From the NCBI GenBank assembly GCA_046729855.1, contig JBKPHM010000107.1:1-55050 (forward strand): a stretch of DNA of 55,050 bases, read 5' to 3'. The notes under the pieces were generated by a model. That model made no database searches. It worked only from the letters and a program-made list of their open reading frames with translations, and was not told the DNA's origin. The translations under genes were made by a program, and so were the position numbers. The stretch comes from DATHSY01 sp046729855. Its GTDB lineage: Bacteria > Actinomycetota > UBA4738 > HRBIN12. Positions 9,042-18,265 of the stretch are shown one piece after another (the first letter of the stretch is position 1; each line of letters begins with the position of its first letter).

Positions 9042-10059
9042 CTCGGTCCCCGCCGAAGCGGCGCCCGAGCTGCCGGCGACCGAGCGGGAGCCTGAACGGC
9101 GTAGGGGGATCGCCCGGTTCATTGTGCGCCGGCTGCTGCTCGGTCTGCTCGTCCTGTGGCTGGTGTCGATCGTGGTGTTCGCCGCCACCCAGGCGCTCCC
9201 GGGCGATCCGGCGCGGGCGATCCTCGGCAGGACTGCCACGCCGGCGAGCCTGGCGGCCCTGCGCGAACAGCTCGGGTTGGATCGGCCCGTCCTCGAGCAG
9301 TACTGGGAGTGGATCCTCGGACTCCTCCAGGGAGACCTCGGCACGTCGCTCGCTGCGCAGCGACCCGTGAGCGAGTTGCTGGGCGATCGCTTCGTAAACA
9401 CGGCCTTCCTCGTCCTTTGCGCGGGTCTGATCTCGATCCCGCTGTCCATCGTCCTGGGCGCGTATGCGGCGCTTCGCCGGGACCGGACGTTCGACCACGC
9501 GACCTCGCTCGTGACGCTGCTGCTCGCGGCGCTGCCGGAGTTCGTCGTCGGCGTCGCTCTCGTCGTCCTGTTCGCAACGACGGTGTTCCAGCTCCTCCCG
9601 GCGGTCTCGATCATCCCTCCCGGGACGAAGCCGTGGGAGCAGCCAGCGGCGATGATCCTCCCGACGGCGACGCTCGTCCTCGCGGTGACGCCATACGTCA
9701 CGCGGATCATGCGGGCCTCGATGGTCGAGGTGCTCGAGAGCGATTACGTCGAGATGGCCCGACTGAAGGGTCTTCCCGAGCGCATCGTGATCAGACGACA
9801 CGCGCTGCCGAACGCGTTGGGCCCAACCTTCCAGGTGATCGCGATCAATCTTGCCTACCTGGCGGGCGGCGTGATCGTCGTCGAGTACATCTTCAATTAC
9901 GCCGGCCTCGGCGGGGCGATGCGGGACGCGGTGTCGAACCGGGACCTGCCGGTCGTGCAGGCGCTCGCTATGTCGATCGCCGTCGTGTACGTGCTCCTGA
10001 ACCTGCTGGCCGACATCGCGACGATCCTCGTCACCCCGCGGCTGCGCACGAGGCTCTGA
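9013..10059 (+). CDS. ABC transporter permease, DppB type
   Basis: 348-residue inner-membrane permease. A polar N-terminal extension of about 35 residues precedes the usual DppB start (FIVRRLLLGLLVLW), followed by FAATQALPGDPA, LREQLGLDRPV and GDLGTSL. The EAA-loop region (VEMARLKGLPERIVIRRHALPNA) contacts the ATPase. About six transmembrane segments. It overlaps the lipoprotein gene at its 5' end and the next permease by one base (TGATG), so it is part of one operon. Confidence 0.92.
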   Translation: MDSGRSGSTSSVPAEAAPELPATEREPERRRGIARFIVRRLLLGLLVLWLVSIVVFAATQALPGDPARAILGRTATPASLAALREQLGLDRPVLEQYWEWILGLLQGDLGTSLAAQRPVSELLGDRFVNTAFLVLCAGLISIPLSIVLGAYAALRRDRTFDHATSLVTLLLAALPEFVVGVALVVLFATTVFQLLPAVSIIPPGTKPWEQPAAMILPTATLVLAVTPYVTRIMRASMVEVLESDYVEMARLKGLPERIVIRRHALPNALGPTFQVIAINLAYLAGGVIVVEYIFNYAGLGGAMRDAVSNRDLPVVQALAMSIAVVYVLLNLLADIATILVTPRLRTRL

Positions 10060-10964
10060 TGCCTGTGTCCGCGCTCGACGCCGCCGTCACGCCGGAGCCG
10101 GAGGTCATCACCGCTCGGCGCCCCGCACGGGCCCTGCTCCGCGATGCGCTCCGGCTGTGGCGGACGAGGGTCGGCCTCCTTCTCGTCCTGGTCGTCGTCG
10201 CGATAGCCCTGCTCGGCCCGCTATTCGCGCCGTACGGGGCGCAGGAGTTCGTCGGCACGCCGAACACGGGCCCGTCGCCCGATGCTCTCTTCGGCACGGA
10301 CAACCTGGGGCAGGACGTCTGGAGCCGGTTCCTGCTGGGCGGCCGTGAGATCCTCGTCCTCGCGGCGGCCGCGACCGTCCTCGGCCTCGCGCTGGGCGTC
10401 ACCCTGGGTCTGATCGCCGCGTACTCCCGGTCGGGACTCGACGACGTCCTGATGCGAGGGATGGACGTGATCCTCGCCTTCCCGCAGATCATGCTCGCGC
10501 TCGTCGCGATCGCGACCGTCGGCCCGGAGCCGTGGCTCGTCGTCGCCGCGGTCGGTCTTACGACGATGCCTCGGGTCGCCCGCGTCACGCGCGGCGCAGC
10601 TCAGCCGGTGATCGAGCGGGACTTCGTCGCGGCGGCAGACGCCCTCGGGGTGTCGCGCGGTCGGATCCTGTTCGGAGAGGTGCTCCCCAACATCCTCGGG
10701 CCGCTGCTCGTCGAGGCCAGCTTGCGCCTGACCTACTCGATCGGCCTGATCGCGGCCCTGGCCTTCCTGGGCTTCGCGACGAACCCGGGGGGCGCCAACT
10801 GGGGACTGATGATCCAGGAGAACCAGATCGCCCTCGTCGTGCAGCCGTGGGGCGTCGTGCTGCCGGTGATCGCGATCGCGCTGCTCACGGTCGGCACCGG
10901 CCTGATCGGCGACGGCATCGCGCGTGCGGCGGCTGGGATCGACCGCGTTCGGGGGGCCGAGTGA
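10059..10964 (+). CDS. ABC transporter permease, DppC type
   Basis: 301-residue second permease subunit. It has the DppC-type N-terminal segment with the first membrane helix (VGLLLVLVVVAIALLGPLFAPYG), LFGTDNLGQDVWSR, and an EAA loop (FVAAADALGVSRGRILFGEVLPN). Its start codon overlaps the DppB stop (TGATG), and its stop overlaps the ATPase start in the same way (TGATG). Confidence 0.92.
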   Translation: MPVSALDAAVTPEPEVITARRPARALLRDALRLWRTRVGLLLVLVVVAIALLGPLFAPYGAQEFVGTPNTGPSPDALFGTDNLGQDVWSRFLLGGREILVLAAAATVLGLALGVTLGLIAAYSRSGLDDVLMRGMDVILAFPQIMLALVAIATVGPEPWLVVAAVGLTTMPRVARVTRGAAQPVIERDFVAAADALGVSRGRILFGEVLPNILGPLLVEASLRLTYSIGLIAALAFLGFATNPGGANWGLMIQENQIALVVQPWGVVLPVIAIALLTVGTGLIGDGIARAAAGIDRVRGAE

Positions 10965-12760
10965 TGCCGCTCGACCCCGCCGTGATCGTCGAGGGTCTTC
11001 GCGTCGTCGTCGCACGCTCCGGGGTCGAGATCGTCGACGACGTCTCGTTCTCGATCGCGCCCGGCGAGGTCCTCGGCCTCGTGGGCGAGTCGGGTTCCGG
11101 CAAGACGACCGTCGGCCTGGCGGTGCTCGGCCACGCGCGTCGAGGAGCGGAGATCGCCGGCGGCTCGATCCGGTTCGACGGCGCGGACATCGTTCGGCTC
11201 GATCCCTCGGCGCGGCGGCGGATGCGCGGAAGGGTGGTGTCGTACGTGCCGCAGGACCCTGCGGCTGCGTTGAATCCGGCGCTCCGGATCGGGACGCAAC
11301 TCATCGAGGTGCTCGAGGAACATGGCTTCGGCGCGGGGGCGTCGGCTCGCCGCGAGCGTGTGGCCGAGATGATGCGCGAGGTCGCGCTGCCCGACGATCC
11401 CGGCTTCCTGCGGCGGTATCCGCACGAGCTGTCCGGAGGCCAGCAGCAACGCGTGGGCCTGGCGATCGCCTTCGCGTGCCGACCCCGGGTCATCGTGCTG
11501 GACGAGCCGACCACCGGCCTCGACGTGACGACGCAGGCCCACGTGCTGGACACGGTTCGGGAGCTCACGTCGACGCACCGCGCTGCTGCGCTCTATGTGA
11601 GCCACGACCTGGCCGTCGTCGGCACCTTGGCGAGCCGAGTTGCGGTGATGTACGCGGGGCGGATCGTCGAGACGGGACCGACCGAGGAGCTGTTCAGGGC
11701 GGCCGCCCATCCATACACCCAGCGGCTCGTCGTCGCGATCCCTCGGTTGTCGGGCGCGCGCGAGCTGCTCGGGATCCCCGGGCGGGCGCCCGTGCCCGGT
11801 CGGCGCCCACCCGGATGCGCATTCGCCCCGCGATGCGAGTTCGCGGAGCCAGCCGCCCTCGAGGCCGTCCCCGAGCTCCGGGAGATCACGCCGGGGCACC
11901 TCGTGAGGTGCGTGCGTGCGGAGGAGGTCCACTCCCGGACGGTCGCTCGGGGCAGTGCAACGGTCGCCCGGACGTCGGAAGGAGAGGCGGCACCGGTCCT
12001 CGCCGTGGAAGGGCTGTCGGCGAGCTACGGGCCTCGCACGGTCGTCCACGATGTGACGCTTCGCGTGGCGCGCCACGAGTGCCTGGCGTTAGTGGGGGAG
12101 TCGGGATCGGGCAAGACGACGTTGGCCCGCTCGATCGCAGGCCTGCATCCGGACCGGACGGGCCGGATCCTCCTCGGCGACACCCTGCTCCCGCCGGCCA
12201 CTCGGTCGAGGACGCGGGAGATGCGACGGTCGATCCAGTACGTGTTCCAGAACCCGTACGGGTCGCTCAACCCGCGCCGAACGATCGGTCAGATCATCAA
12301 GCAGCCGATGGAGGTCTTCGGCGCGGGCGTCGTCCACGCGGATCAGCGCGTCCGGGAGATGCTAGATGTCGTGGCGCTACCCGGCGACTACGCCGACCGG
12401 TTCCCCGATCAGCTCTCGGGCGGCGAGCGACAGCGCGTGGCGATCGCGCGAGCGCTGGTTTGCGACCCGTCGGTCCTGGTGTGCGACGAGGTGACATCCG
12501 CCCTGGACGTGAGCGTTCAGGCCGCGATCGTGGAGCTGCTCGCGGGTCTCCAGCGGGAGCTCGGCCTGGCGATGCTGTTCGTCACCCACAACCTGCCGCT
12601 CGTGCGCTCGATCGCGCAGCGCGCCGCCGTGATGAGCCGGGGACGGATCGTCGAGCTCGACGACGTTGATTCCGTCCTCGAGTCACCTGCCGAGGAGTAC
12701 ACGCGGCGGCTCCTCGCGGACACGCCGTCCCTCGAGGCCGCGATCGAGACGGCGTCGTGA
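10964..12760 (+). CDS. ABC transporter double ATPase (DppD-DppF fusion)
   Basis: 598-residue protein with two complete nucleotide-binding domains. Domain 1 (about residues 5-265) has Walker A GESGSGKTT, signature LSGGQQQR, Walker B VIVLDEPTT and switch His in YVSHDLA. It is followed by the oligopeptide-ATPase C-terminal region with GRRPPGCAFAPRC. Domain 2 (about 345-595) has Walker A GESGSGKTT, signature LSGGERQR, Walker B VLVCDEVTSALD and switch His in VTHNLP. It supplies energy to the two preceding permeases. Fusion of the two ATPases is common in this transporter family. Confidence 0.93.
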   Translation: MPLDPAVIVEGLRVVVARSGVEIVDDVSFSIAPGEVLGLVGESGSGKTTVGLAVLGHARRGAEIAGGSIRFDGADIVRLDPSARRRMRGRVVSYVPQDPAAALNPALRIGTQLIEVLEEHGFGAGASARRERVAEMMREVALPDDPGFLRRYPHELSGGQQQRVGLAIAFACRPRVIVLDEPTTGLDVTTQAHVLDTVRELTSTHRAAALYVSHDLAVVGTLASRVAVMYAGRIVETGPTEELFRAAAHPYTQRLVVAIPRLSGARELLGIPGRAPVPGRRPPGCAFAPRCEFAEPAALEAVPELREITPGHLVRCVRAEEVHSRTVARGSATVARTSEGEAAPVLAVEGLSASYGPRTVVHDVTLRVARHECLALVGESGSGKTTLARSIAGLHPDRTGRILLGDTLLPPATRSRTREMRRSIQYVFQNPYGSLNPRRTIGQIIKQPMEVFGAGVVHADQRVREMLDVVALPGDYADRFPDQLSGGERQRVAIARALVCDPSVLVCDEVTSALDVSVQAAIVELLAGLQRELGLAMLFVTHNLPLVRSIAQRAAVMSRGRIVELDDVDSVLESPAEEYTRRLLADTPSLEAAIETAS

Positions 12761-12836
12761 TGACCGCGGACGTGCGAAAGCTGGCGCAGCGACGATCGCC
12801 GGGCCATCCCGGCCGCATCGAGCCGAGAGGGCATCC

Positions 12837-13733
12837 ATGAACCAGGAGGCGTTCATCACGTGCGCGCTGACCGGCGCCGGCGACACCGTCGGCCGTAGCG
12901 ACAAGGTCCCCGTCACGCCGAAGCAGATCGCCCACGCCGCCGTGGAGGCTGCATCGGCGGGCGCCGCGGCCGTCCACGTCCATGTACGCGATCCCGATAC
13001 GGGGAAGGGCGCGCGCGATCCGAAGCTGTTCCGGGAGGTTGTCGACCGCGTCCGCTCCTCCGGCGTCGACGTGGTCCTCAACCTGACCGCTGGCATGGGC
13101 GGGGACCTCGTGCTCGGCGGAGCTGAAGAACCGCTGCCGCGGGACGAGGGCGCGACCGACATGGGCGGCGCGGCAGAGCGGATGGCGCACGTCGAGGAGC
13201 TGCTTCCTGAGATCTGCACGATCGACTGCGGCACCATGAACTTCGCCGCTGGCGGCGACTACATCATGGTGAACAGCCCCGCGATCATCCGAGCGATGAC
13301 GAGGAAGGCGCAGTCGCTCGGCGTGCGCCCGGAGCTCGAGGTGTTCGACACCGGCCATCTCGTGATGGTGCTCGACCTCGTGCGGGAGGGCCTGCTGGAC
13401 GATCCGATCGTCGTGCAGCTGTGCATGGGGATCCCGTACGGGGCGCCCGACGATCCGCAGACCCTGATGACGATGGTGAACCAGCTTCCACCCGGCGCGA
13501 TCTTCTCCGCCTTCTCGATCGGCCGGATGGAGCTGCCCTACGTCGCGATGGCGGTGCTCGCCGGTGGGAACGTCCGCGTCGGGCTCGAGGACAACATCTA
13601 CCTCTCGCGCGGCGTGCTCGCGACGAACGGACAGCTCGTCGAACGCGCGGTCTCGATCCTCGACGCGATGAACGTCCGGATCCTCGGGCCGGACGACATG
13701 CGCACGAAGCTGAAGCTGACGAAGCGTGCATAA
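12837..13733 (+). CDS. Beta-keto acid cleavage enzyme (BKACE, DUF849)
   Basis: 298-residue zinc-dependent TIM-barrel enzyme that condenses a beta-keto acid with acetyl-CoA and releases acetoacetate plus a CoA thioester. The HVHVRDP motif (His47 and His49 are Zn ligands) and the C-terminal VRVGLEDNIYLSRG block are typical. Because the next gene is a carnitine dehydrogenase fused to a thioesterase, the substrate is most likely 3-dehydrocarnitine, giving acetoacetate and betainyl-CoA, as in the Pseudomonas carnitine pathway. The ORF is open further upstream, but ATG 12837 starts the conserved core. It overlaps the next gene by 8 bp. Specificity within this diverse family is inferred from context. 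Confidence 0.88.
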   Translation: MNQEAFITCALTGAGDTVGRSDKVPVTPKQIAHAAVEAASAGAAAVHVHVRDPDTGKGARDPKLFREVVDRVRSSGVDVVLNLTAGMGGDLVLGGAEEPLPRDEGATDMGGAAERMAHVEELLPEICTIDCGTMNFAAGGDYIMVNSPAIIRAMTRKAQSLGVRPELEVFDTGHLVMVLDLVREGLLDDPIVVQLCMGIPYGAPDDPQTLMTMVNQLPPGAIFSAFSIGRMELPYVAMAVLAGGNVRVGLEDNIYLSRGVLATNGQLVERAVSILDAMNVRILGPDDMRTKLKLTKRA

Positions 13734-15225
13734 CGGGGCGTCCCGGCCGAGCGCGGTGGGGCTCCTGGGCGCCGGAGTGATCGGTGCCGGATGGGCGGCG
13801 CGGTTCGTGCTCCACGGCGTCGATGTCCGAGTGTTCGACCCCAACCCGGCGGCCGAGCGGCGGACGGTAGAGGTTCTCGATCACGCGCGCCGCGCATGGA
13901 GCAAGCTCACGTTGATGCCAACCCCACCGGAGGGCGCGCTTACGTTCGTGGGCTCAGCCGAGGAGGCGGCGAGCAGCGTCGGCTTCGTGCAGGAAAGCGC
14001 CCCAGAGCGTGAAGACATCAAGCGCCGGCTCCTCGCTGCGGCGAGCCGCGCGGCTGGATCGGGGGTCCCGTTCGCCTCCTCGACATCGGGACTCCTTCCG
14101 TCTGTCCTCCAGCGGGACATGCGTCACCCGGAGCGGCTCGTCGTCGGCCATCCGTTCAACCCCGTCTACCTGCTGCCGCTCGTTGAGGTGTGTCCCGGCG
14201 AGCGCACCTCGCCCGAGGTCGTGGAGCGAGCCTCGTCGATGTACCGATCGGTGGGCATGGCGGCGCTCACGCTGCGACACGAGATCGAGGGCTTCATCGC
14301 GGACCGGTTGATGGAGGCGCTGTGGCGGGAGGCCCTGTGGCTCGTCCGCGACGACGTCGCAACGGTCGAGGAGATCGACGACGCCATCCGCCTCGGCGCC
14401 GGTCTGCGGTGGGCGCTCATGGGCTCGTTCCTCACCTACCGCATCGCGGGCGGAGACGGCGGGATGCGTCATTTCATGCAGCAGTTCGGTCCCGCGCTTC
14501 ACTGGCCGTGGACGAGGTTCACGGACGTCCCCGACCTCTCGGACGACCTGATCGACAAGATCGCCGAGCAATCGGATGCGCAGGCGCGCGGTCGATCGAT
14601 CCGAGAGCTCGAAGAGCTGCGCGACGATTGCTTGGTGGCAATCGTGCAGGCCCTCCGCTCGTGCGACGTCGGGGCCGGCGCCGTGCTCGCGGCGCACGAG
14701 CGCACGTTGTACGAAGCCGGCGGAACGCAGCTGATGCAGGAGGCCGACGACGTGTCGCGCCCTCTTCGTCTGCACTCGACCCGGGTCCTCCCCGGATGGC
14801 TCGACTACAACGGGCACGTCCACGAGAGTCGCTACCTGCAGGTGTTCGGCGACGCATCGGACGCGCTCTTCCGGTACGTTGGGATCGACGGCGCGTACCT
14901 CGCCGATCGCGGTACCTACTACACGGTCGAGACGCACCTGTCGTTCCTCCGCGAGGTTCGCGCGAACGACGTGCTCGACGTGGAGACGCAGGTGCTGGGC
15001 GTCGACGAGCGGCGGCTCCACGTATTCCACCGGCTGTGGCAGCGCGGCCGGGGCGACGCTCTCGCGGCCGCGGAACAGATGTTCGTGCACGTGGGCGCGA
15101 AGGAGCGTCGCGCGGCACCGGCGGCCCGTGACGTGCTGGCTCGGCTCGAGCGGCTCGCGCGCGCACATCACACGCTTCCGTGGCCCGACGAGGCAGGGCG
15201 AAGCATCGCCTTGTCTCGTCGCTAG
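13726..15225 (+). CDS. L-carnitine dehydrogenase fused to a betainyl-CoA thioesterase domain
   Basis: 499-residue bifunctional protein starting with GTG inside the BKACE 3' end. Residues 1-330 form a 3-hydroxyacyl-CoA-dehydrogenase-type enzyme with the NAD-binding GAGVIGAGW, the GHPFNPVYLLPLVEV block typical of carnitine dehydrogenases, and the helical C-terminal domain. Residues about 350-465 form a hotdog thioesterase (VLPGWLDYNGHVHESRYL, then FLREVRANDVLDVETQV). Expected reactions: L-carnitine plus NAD to 3-dehydrocarnitine, and hydrolysis of betainyl-CoA to glycine betaine. The BKACE supplies the step between. In some proteobacteria the two activities are separate genes; fused forms are also known. 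Confidence 0.88.
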   Translation: MHNGASRPSAVGLLGAGVIGAGWAARFVLHGVDVRVFDPNPAAERRTVEVLDHARRAWSKLTLMPTPPEGALTFVGSAEEAASSVGFVQESAPEREDIKRRLLAAASRAAGSGVPFASSTSGLLPSVLQRDMRHPERLVVGHPFNPVYLLPLVEVCPGERTSPEVVERASSMYRSVGMAALTLRHEIEGFIADRLMEALWREALWLVRDDVATVEEIDDAIRLGAGLRWALMGSFLTYRIAGGDGGMRHFMQQFGPALHWPWTRFTDVPDLSDDLIDKIAEQSDAQARGRSIRELEELRDDCLVAIVQALRSCDVGAGAVLAAHERTLYEAGGTQLMQEADDVSRPLRLHSTRVLPGWLDYNGHVHESRYLQVFGDASDALFRYVGIDGAYLADRGTYYTVETHLSFLREVRANDVLDVETQVLGVDERRLHVFHRLWQRGRGDALAAAEQMFVHVGAKERRAAPAARDVLARLERLARAHHTLPWPDEAGRSIALSRR

Positions 15226-15828
15226 GGTGTGAGGCACAGATACTCGATTCGTGCGCGGACCGGCGATCTCGTACCATCCCGCGCCATGCTCTACGCGGCC
15301 GTCTACGCGATCATCGGATGCGTTCTCGGGCTGAGCGGAATCTCCTCGGAGGCGGAGGCCGAGGTGCTCGTCCTGCGCCACCAGCTCGCCGTGCTCCGGA
15401 GGCAAGTCAAACGCCCCAGGCTGCGTCGCAGCGACAAGCTGTTCTTCTCGGCGATGAGCAGGTTGCTGCCTCGGGAGCGCTGGGCGGCGTTCATCGTGAC
15501 CCCGGCCACGCTTGTGCGGTGGCACCGAGAGCTCGTCCGGCGCAAGTGGACTTACAGACGTGGCCCTGCACCGGGACGCCCACCCATCGACCCCGAGACC
15601 CGGCCACTGATCGTGCGCATGGGAAGGGAGAACCCGCGCTGGCGATGCGTGCGGATCAAGGGCGAGCTCCAGTGCCTCGGCATCGTCGTCTCGGCCACCA
15701 CGATCCGCACGATCCTTCGCCGCGCCGGTCTCGGGCCGGCACCGCGACGGGACGGTCCGACCTGGCGTCAGTTCCTTTCCGGGCAAGCCAAGGGCATCGT
15801 CGCCTGCGACTTCTTCACCTCAGTGTGA

Positions 15829-16025
15829 TGATCGCCTTGCCCGGCGGGTTGGCTCACTTCTTCACTGCCCGGCCGTGAGGCCGTGGCTTGTCAACGAAGC
15901 GCCGCCCGCCGGGTGCCACAGACCGGCCGGCGTGACTTCATAGGAGCGTGGAGCGACCTCGACTGAGGTGTGTCCTCCGGTTCGGTCCGTGAGATGTGGC
16001 TTCCCCATGGCCGGAAGGAGGCTGC
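15829..16025 (+). ncRNA. Candidate IS110 bridge-RNA region
   Basis: About 200 bp between the element's left end and the transposase ATG has no open frame of interest. IS110-family elements are known to encode a structured bridge RNA in such a non-coding end that pairs with target and donor DNA. No fold or guide loop was proven here; the call rests on position only. Confidence 0.3.
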
Positions 16026-17080
16026 ATGGTCGTGATCGGGGTGGACGCGCACAAGCGCACGCACACCCTCGCGGTGGTGGACGAGATGGGGCTGCGCCCT
16101 CGGGTCCCGAACGTTCGCCGCCACAGCTGACGGGCACCGAGCCGCCCTCGGGTGGGTCCACACGTGGCCGGAGCGGGTGTTCGCAGTGGAGGACTGCCGC
16201 AACCTCACCCGTCGGCTCGAGGCCGACCTGATCAGAGCGGGGGAAGCGGTACTGCGGGTCCCGGCGAGGATGATGGCGACGGCCCGGCCAACCAACCGTG
16301 AGCTCGGCAAGTCCGATCCGATCGACGCTCTGGCCGCGGCGCGCGCCGGCGCTTCGAGAGCCAGGGCTCCCCGTTGCCCAGCTCAACGGGGAGACCCGGA
16401 GGCTTCGCCTGCTCGTGGATCACCGCGAGGACCTGGCAGGCGAGCGCACCCGCATGCAGAGCCGGCTGCGGTGGCACGTCCACGAGTTGTTCCCCGGCCT
16501 CGAGATCGCCCCCAAGAGCCTGGGGCGACTGCACGTCATCGCGGCGCTCGATCGACGCCTGCACGAGGTCGACGGCACCCTGGCCGCGATCGCCAGGGAA
16601 CTCCTGGTGATGATCCGGGACCTCACGGTGCGCATCAACGAGCTTCAGGGGGAGATCACGCGGCTCGTGCGGCCCCTCGCTCCGACCCTGCTGGCCCTGT
16701 CAGGCTGCGGAACACTGTCGGCCGCCAAGATCCTCGGAGAGGTAGCGGGTGCTGCTCGCTTTCGGTCCAAGGCGGCCTTCGCCAGGTGGAACGGAACCGC
16801 CCCCATCCCGGTGTGGTCGGGCAACGACACAAGGCACCGGTTGAACCGGGGAGGCAACCGCCAGGTAAACGCGGCGCTGCATCGCTTCGCGCTCACCCAG
16901 TGGCGGGGGGTCGGACCCGGTCGGGCCTACGTCCAACAGCGTCTGGCCGCGGGCACCACCAAGACCGAGGCCTTGCGTCTTCTCCGTCGTCGGCTCTCGG
17001 ACGAAGTCTTCCGTCGCATCCGGTCCGACGAGATCCAGATCGCGAGGACGTCCATGCAGAAGGAGGTCGTCGCCGGCTTC
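16026..17080 (+). pseudogene. IS110-family transposase with two frameshifts
   Basis: Begins at ATG 16026 after AAGGAGG with the DEDD-type N-terminus (VIGVDAHKRTHTLAVVDE). The frame shifts near 16105-16115 into TFAATADGHRAALGWV, and again near 16345 into ALREPGLPVAQLNGE. It continues through RTRMQSRLRWH to the C-terminal Transposase_20 domain (LLALSGCGTLSAAKILGEV, then NRGGNRQVNAALH). No stop codon occurs before the apparent element end, so the frame reads through into the host gene. Probably inactive. Confidence 0.8.
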
Positions 17081-17705
17081 GTGGAGACGGTGTTCCTCAA
17101 GACCCTGTACGTGCTGGTGTTCCTGCACATCCAGACCCGCCGGATCCTCGGGGTCGGGGTGAGCGCCAACCCGGACGGGACCTGGGTGAGCCAGCAGGCC
17201 CGCAACCTGGTGATGGATGTGAAGGACGAGACCGAGATCCGCCGTATGCGGTTCCTGCTCCGCGACCGCGACGCCAAGTACTGCAGGACTTCGATGCGGT
17301 CTTCGCCGCCGAGGGCATCGAGGTCGCGCTGACTCCGTACAGGAGCCCGCAGGCCAACGCCCACGTCGAGCGCCTGATCGGAGGCGTGCGGCGAGAGGTG
17401 CTCGATCACGTGTTGATTCTTCACCGAAGACACCTGGTGGACGTGTTACGCGTGTATGCGGCGCACCACAACTCGCATCGACCGCATCGCGGGCTCGGTC
17501 TTCGCGCTCCGCACGATGTCGGCCGCCGCCCTATCCCCGGCCCGGGGCCAGCGCGGCCGGAGACGATCACGCGCCGCGAGATCCTCGGTGGGCTGATCCA
17601 CGAGTACCATGCCCGCGCAGCATGAACGAGGGGCTCCGTTGACGTGCACAGGATGACCCCGGTGCGACGATCATGCTCAACCGAGCGGCCTGATCCTTCG
17701 GTACA

Positions 17706-18022
17706 GACAGCCCTTTCGTCGATTGGATCAACGCCGCCGATCCCTGCCGGACCTCGCGCACCCTCACCTTGGCCGAGGTCAACCAAGAGCACACCGTGTG
17801 CCTGGTCGAGGTGGAAGACGAGGACGAGCTCGCCGCGTGGCTCGCCCGTCATGACGCCGAGATCTTCGAGCAAGAGCTGAACGGGTGGTACACGGAACCC
17901 GGCGCTGTGGCCGCGGGACCGGTCGCTTCGGATGCTGCAGGAGTGGTGTTCCTTCGAGCTCCACACCGTCGTGGTGGAGACCGGTGCGTCTCCCCTCCGA
18001 GACGATGGCTTCCAAGAATGAG
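17706..18022 (+). pseudogene. Remnant of a conserved protein of unknown function
   Basis: An acidic, protein-like stretch (FVDWINAADPC, then LAEVNQEHTVCLVEVEDEDE and the EIFEQELNGWYTEP segment) runs to about 17900. After a one-base shift at a CCC run it continues as ALWPRDRSLRMLQEWCSFELHTVVVETG and stops at 18022. The two halves join into one compact domain, so this is one gene with a frameshift. There is no convincing start. I do not recognise the family. Confidence 0.45.
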
Positions 18023-18070
18023 TGAGCCATGCCGGACAGCACGCAACCAGCGGAGCACAGTTATTGACCC

Positions 18071-18242
18071 TCACAGGTCCCTGGGGAGCTTCACCACGAG
18101 GCGCCCCCTTGACGAGCATCGCGTAAACCTTGCCGCCGACCTTGAGAACCGGCGATCCGAACATCCTTCCGGCGGTGATTCCCGGCCGGGCGAGTTCAGC
18201 GTCGACGAGCGGCTGAAACGTCTGCTCGGGTGTTCTGGGCAT
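18071..18242 (-). pseudogene. TfoX N-terminal-domain protein, truncated
   Basis: ATG 18242 starts MPRTPEQTFQPLVDAEL, followed by GITAGRMFGSPVLKVGGKVYAMLVKG, which is the TfoX N-terminal domain pattern. A one-base shift in the following G run gives RLVVKLPRDL and then a stop at 18071. This is well short of the usual about 100 residues, so the gene is frameshifted and cut short. Confidence 0.6.
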
Positions 18243-18265
18243 GCGGGAGTCCCGATGCTGGGCGG

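Larger units (their letters stand above)
15820..17080 (+). mobile_element. IS110-family insertion sequence nested in another transposase gene
   Basis: The 1261-bp interval interrupts the catalytic core of the integrase-type transposase between codons for T and V of the CDFFT/VETVF region. It contains an IS110-type transposase preceded by about 200 bp of non-coding DNA. No terminal inverted repeats and no clear target duplication are visible, as expected for this family. Ends are placed by protein continuity of the host gene, so each boundary could be off by a few bases. Confidence 0.75.
15286..17625 (+). pseudogene. Integrase-core (rve) transposase split by an IS110 element
   Basis: The first part (15286-15819) gives 178 residues of an actinobacterial integrase-core transposase: LVLRHQLAVLRRQVKRP, a helical DNA-binding part, then CDFFT at the start of the catalytic core. 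The core resumes at 17081 with VETVFLKTLYVLVF, continues through QQARNLVMD and RDRDAKY, shifts frame near 17280, and ends with TPYRSPQANAHVERLIGG, HYN-like AAHHNSHRPHRGLG and a stop at 17625. Joining 15819 to 17081 restores the family sequence exactly, so the interval is an insertion. The second frameshift means the copy was already damaged or decayed later. Confidence 0.85.

Noticed and set aside
13954..15786. 610-codon minus-strand frame
   Set aside because: Antisense to the carnitine dehydrogenase fusion; no motifs.
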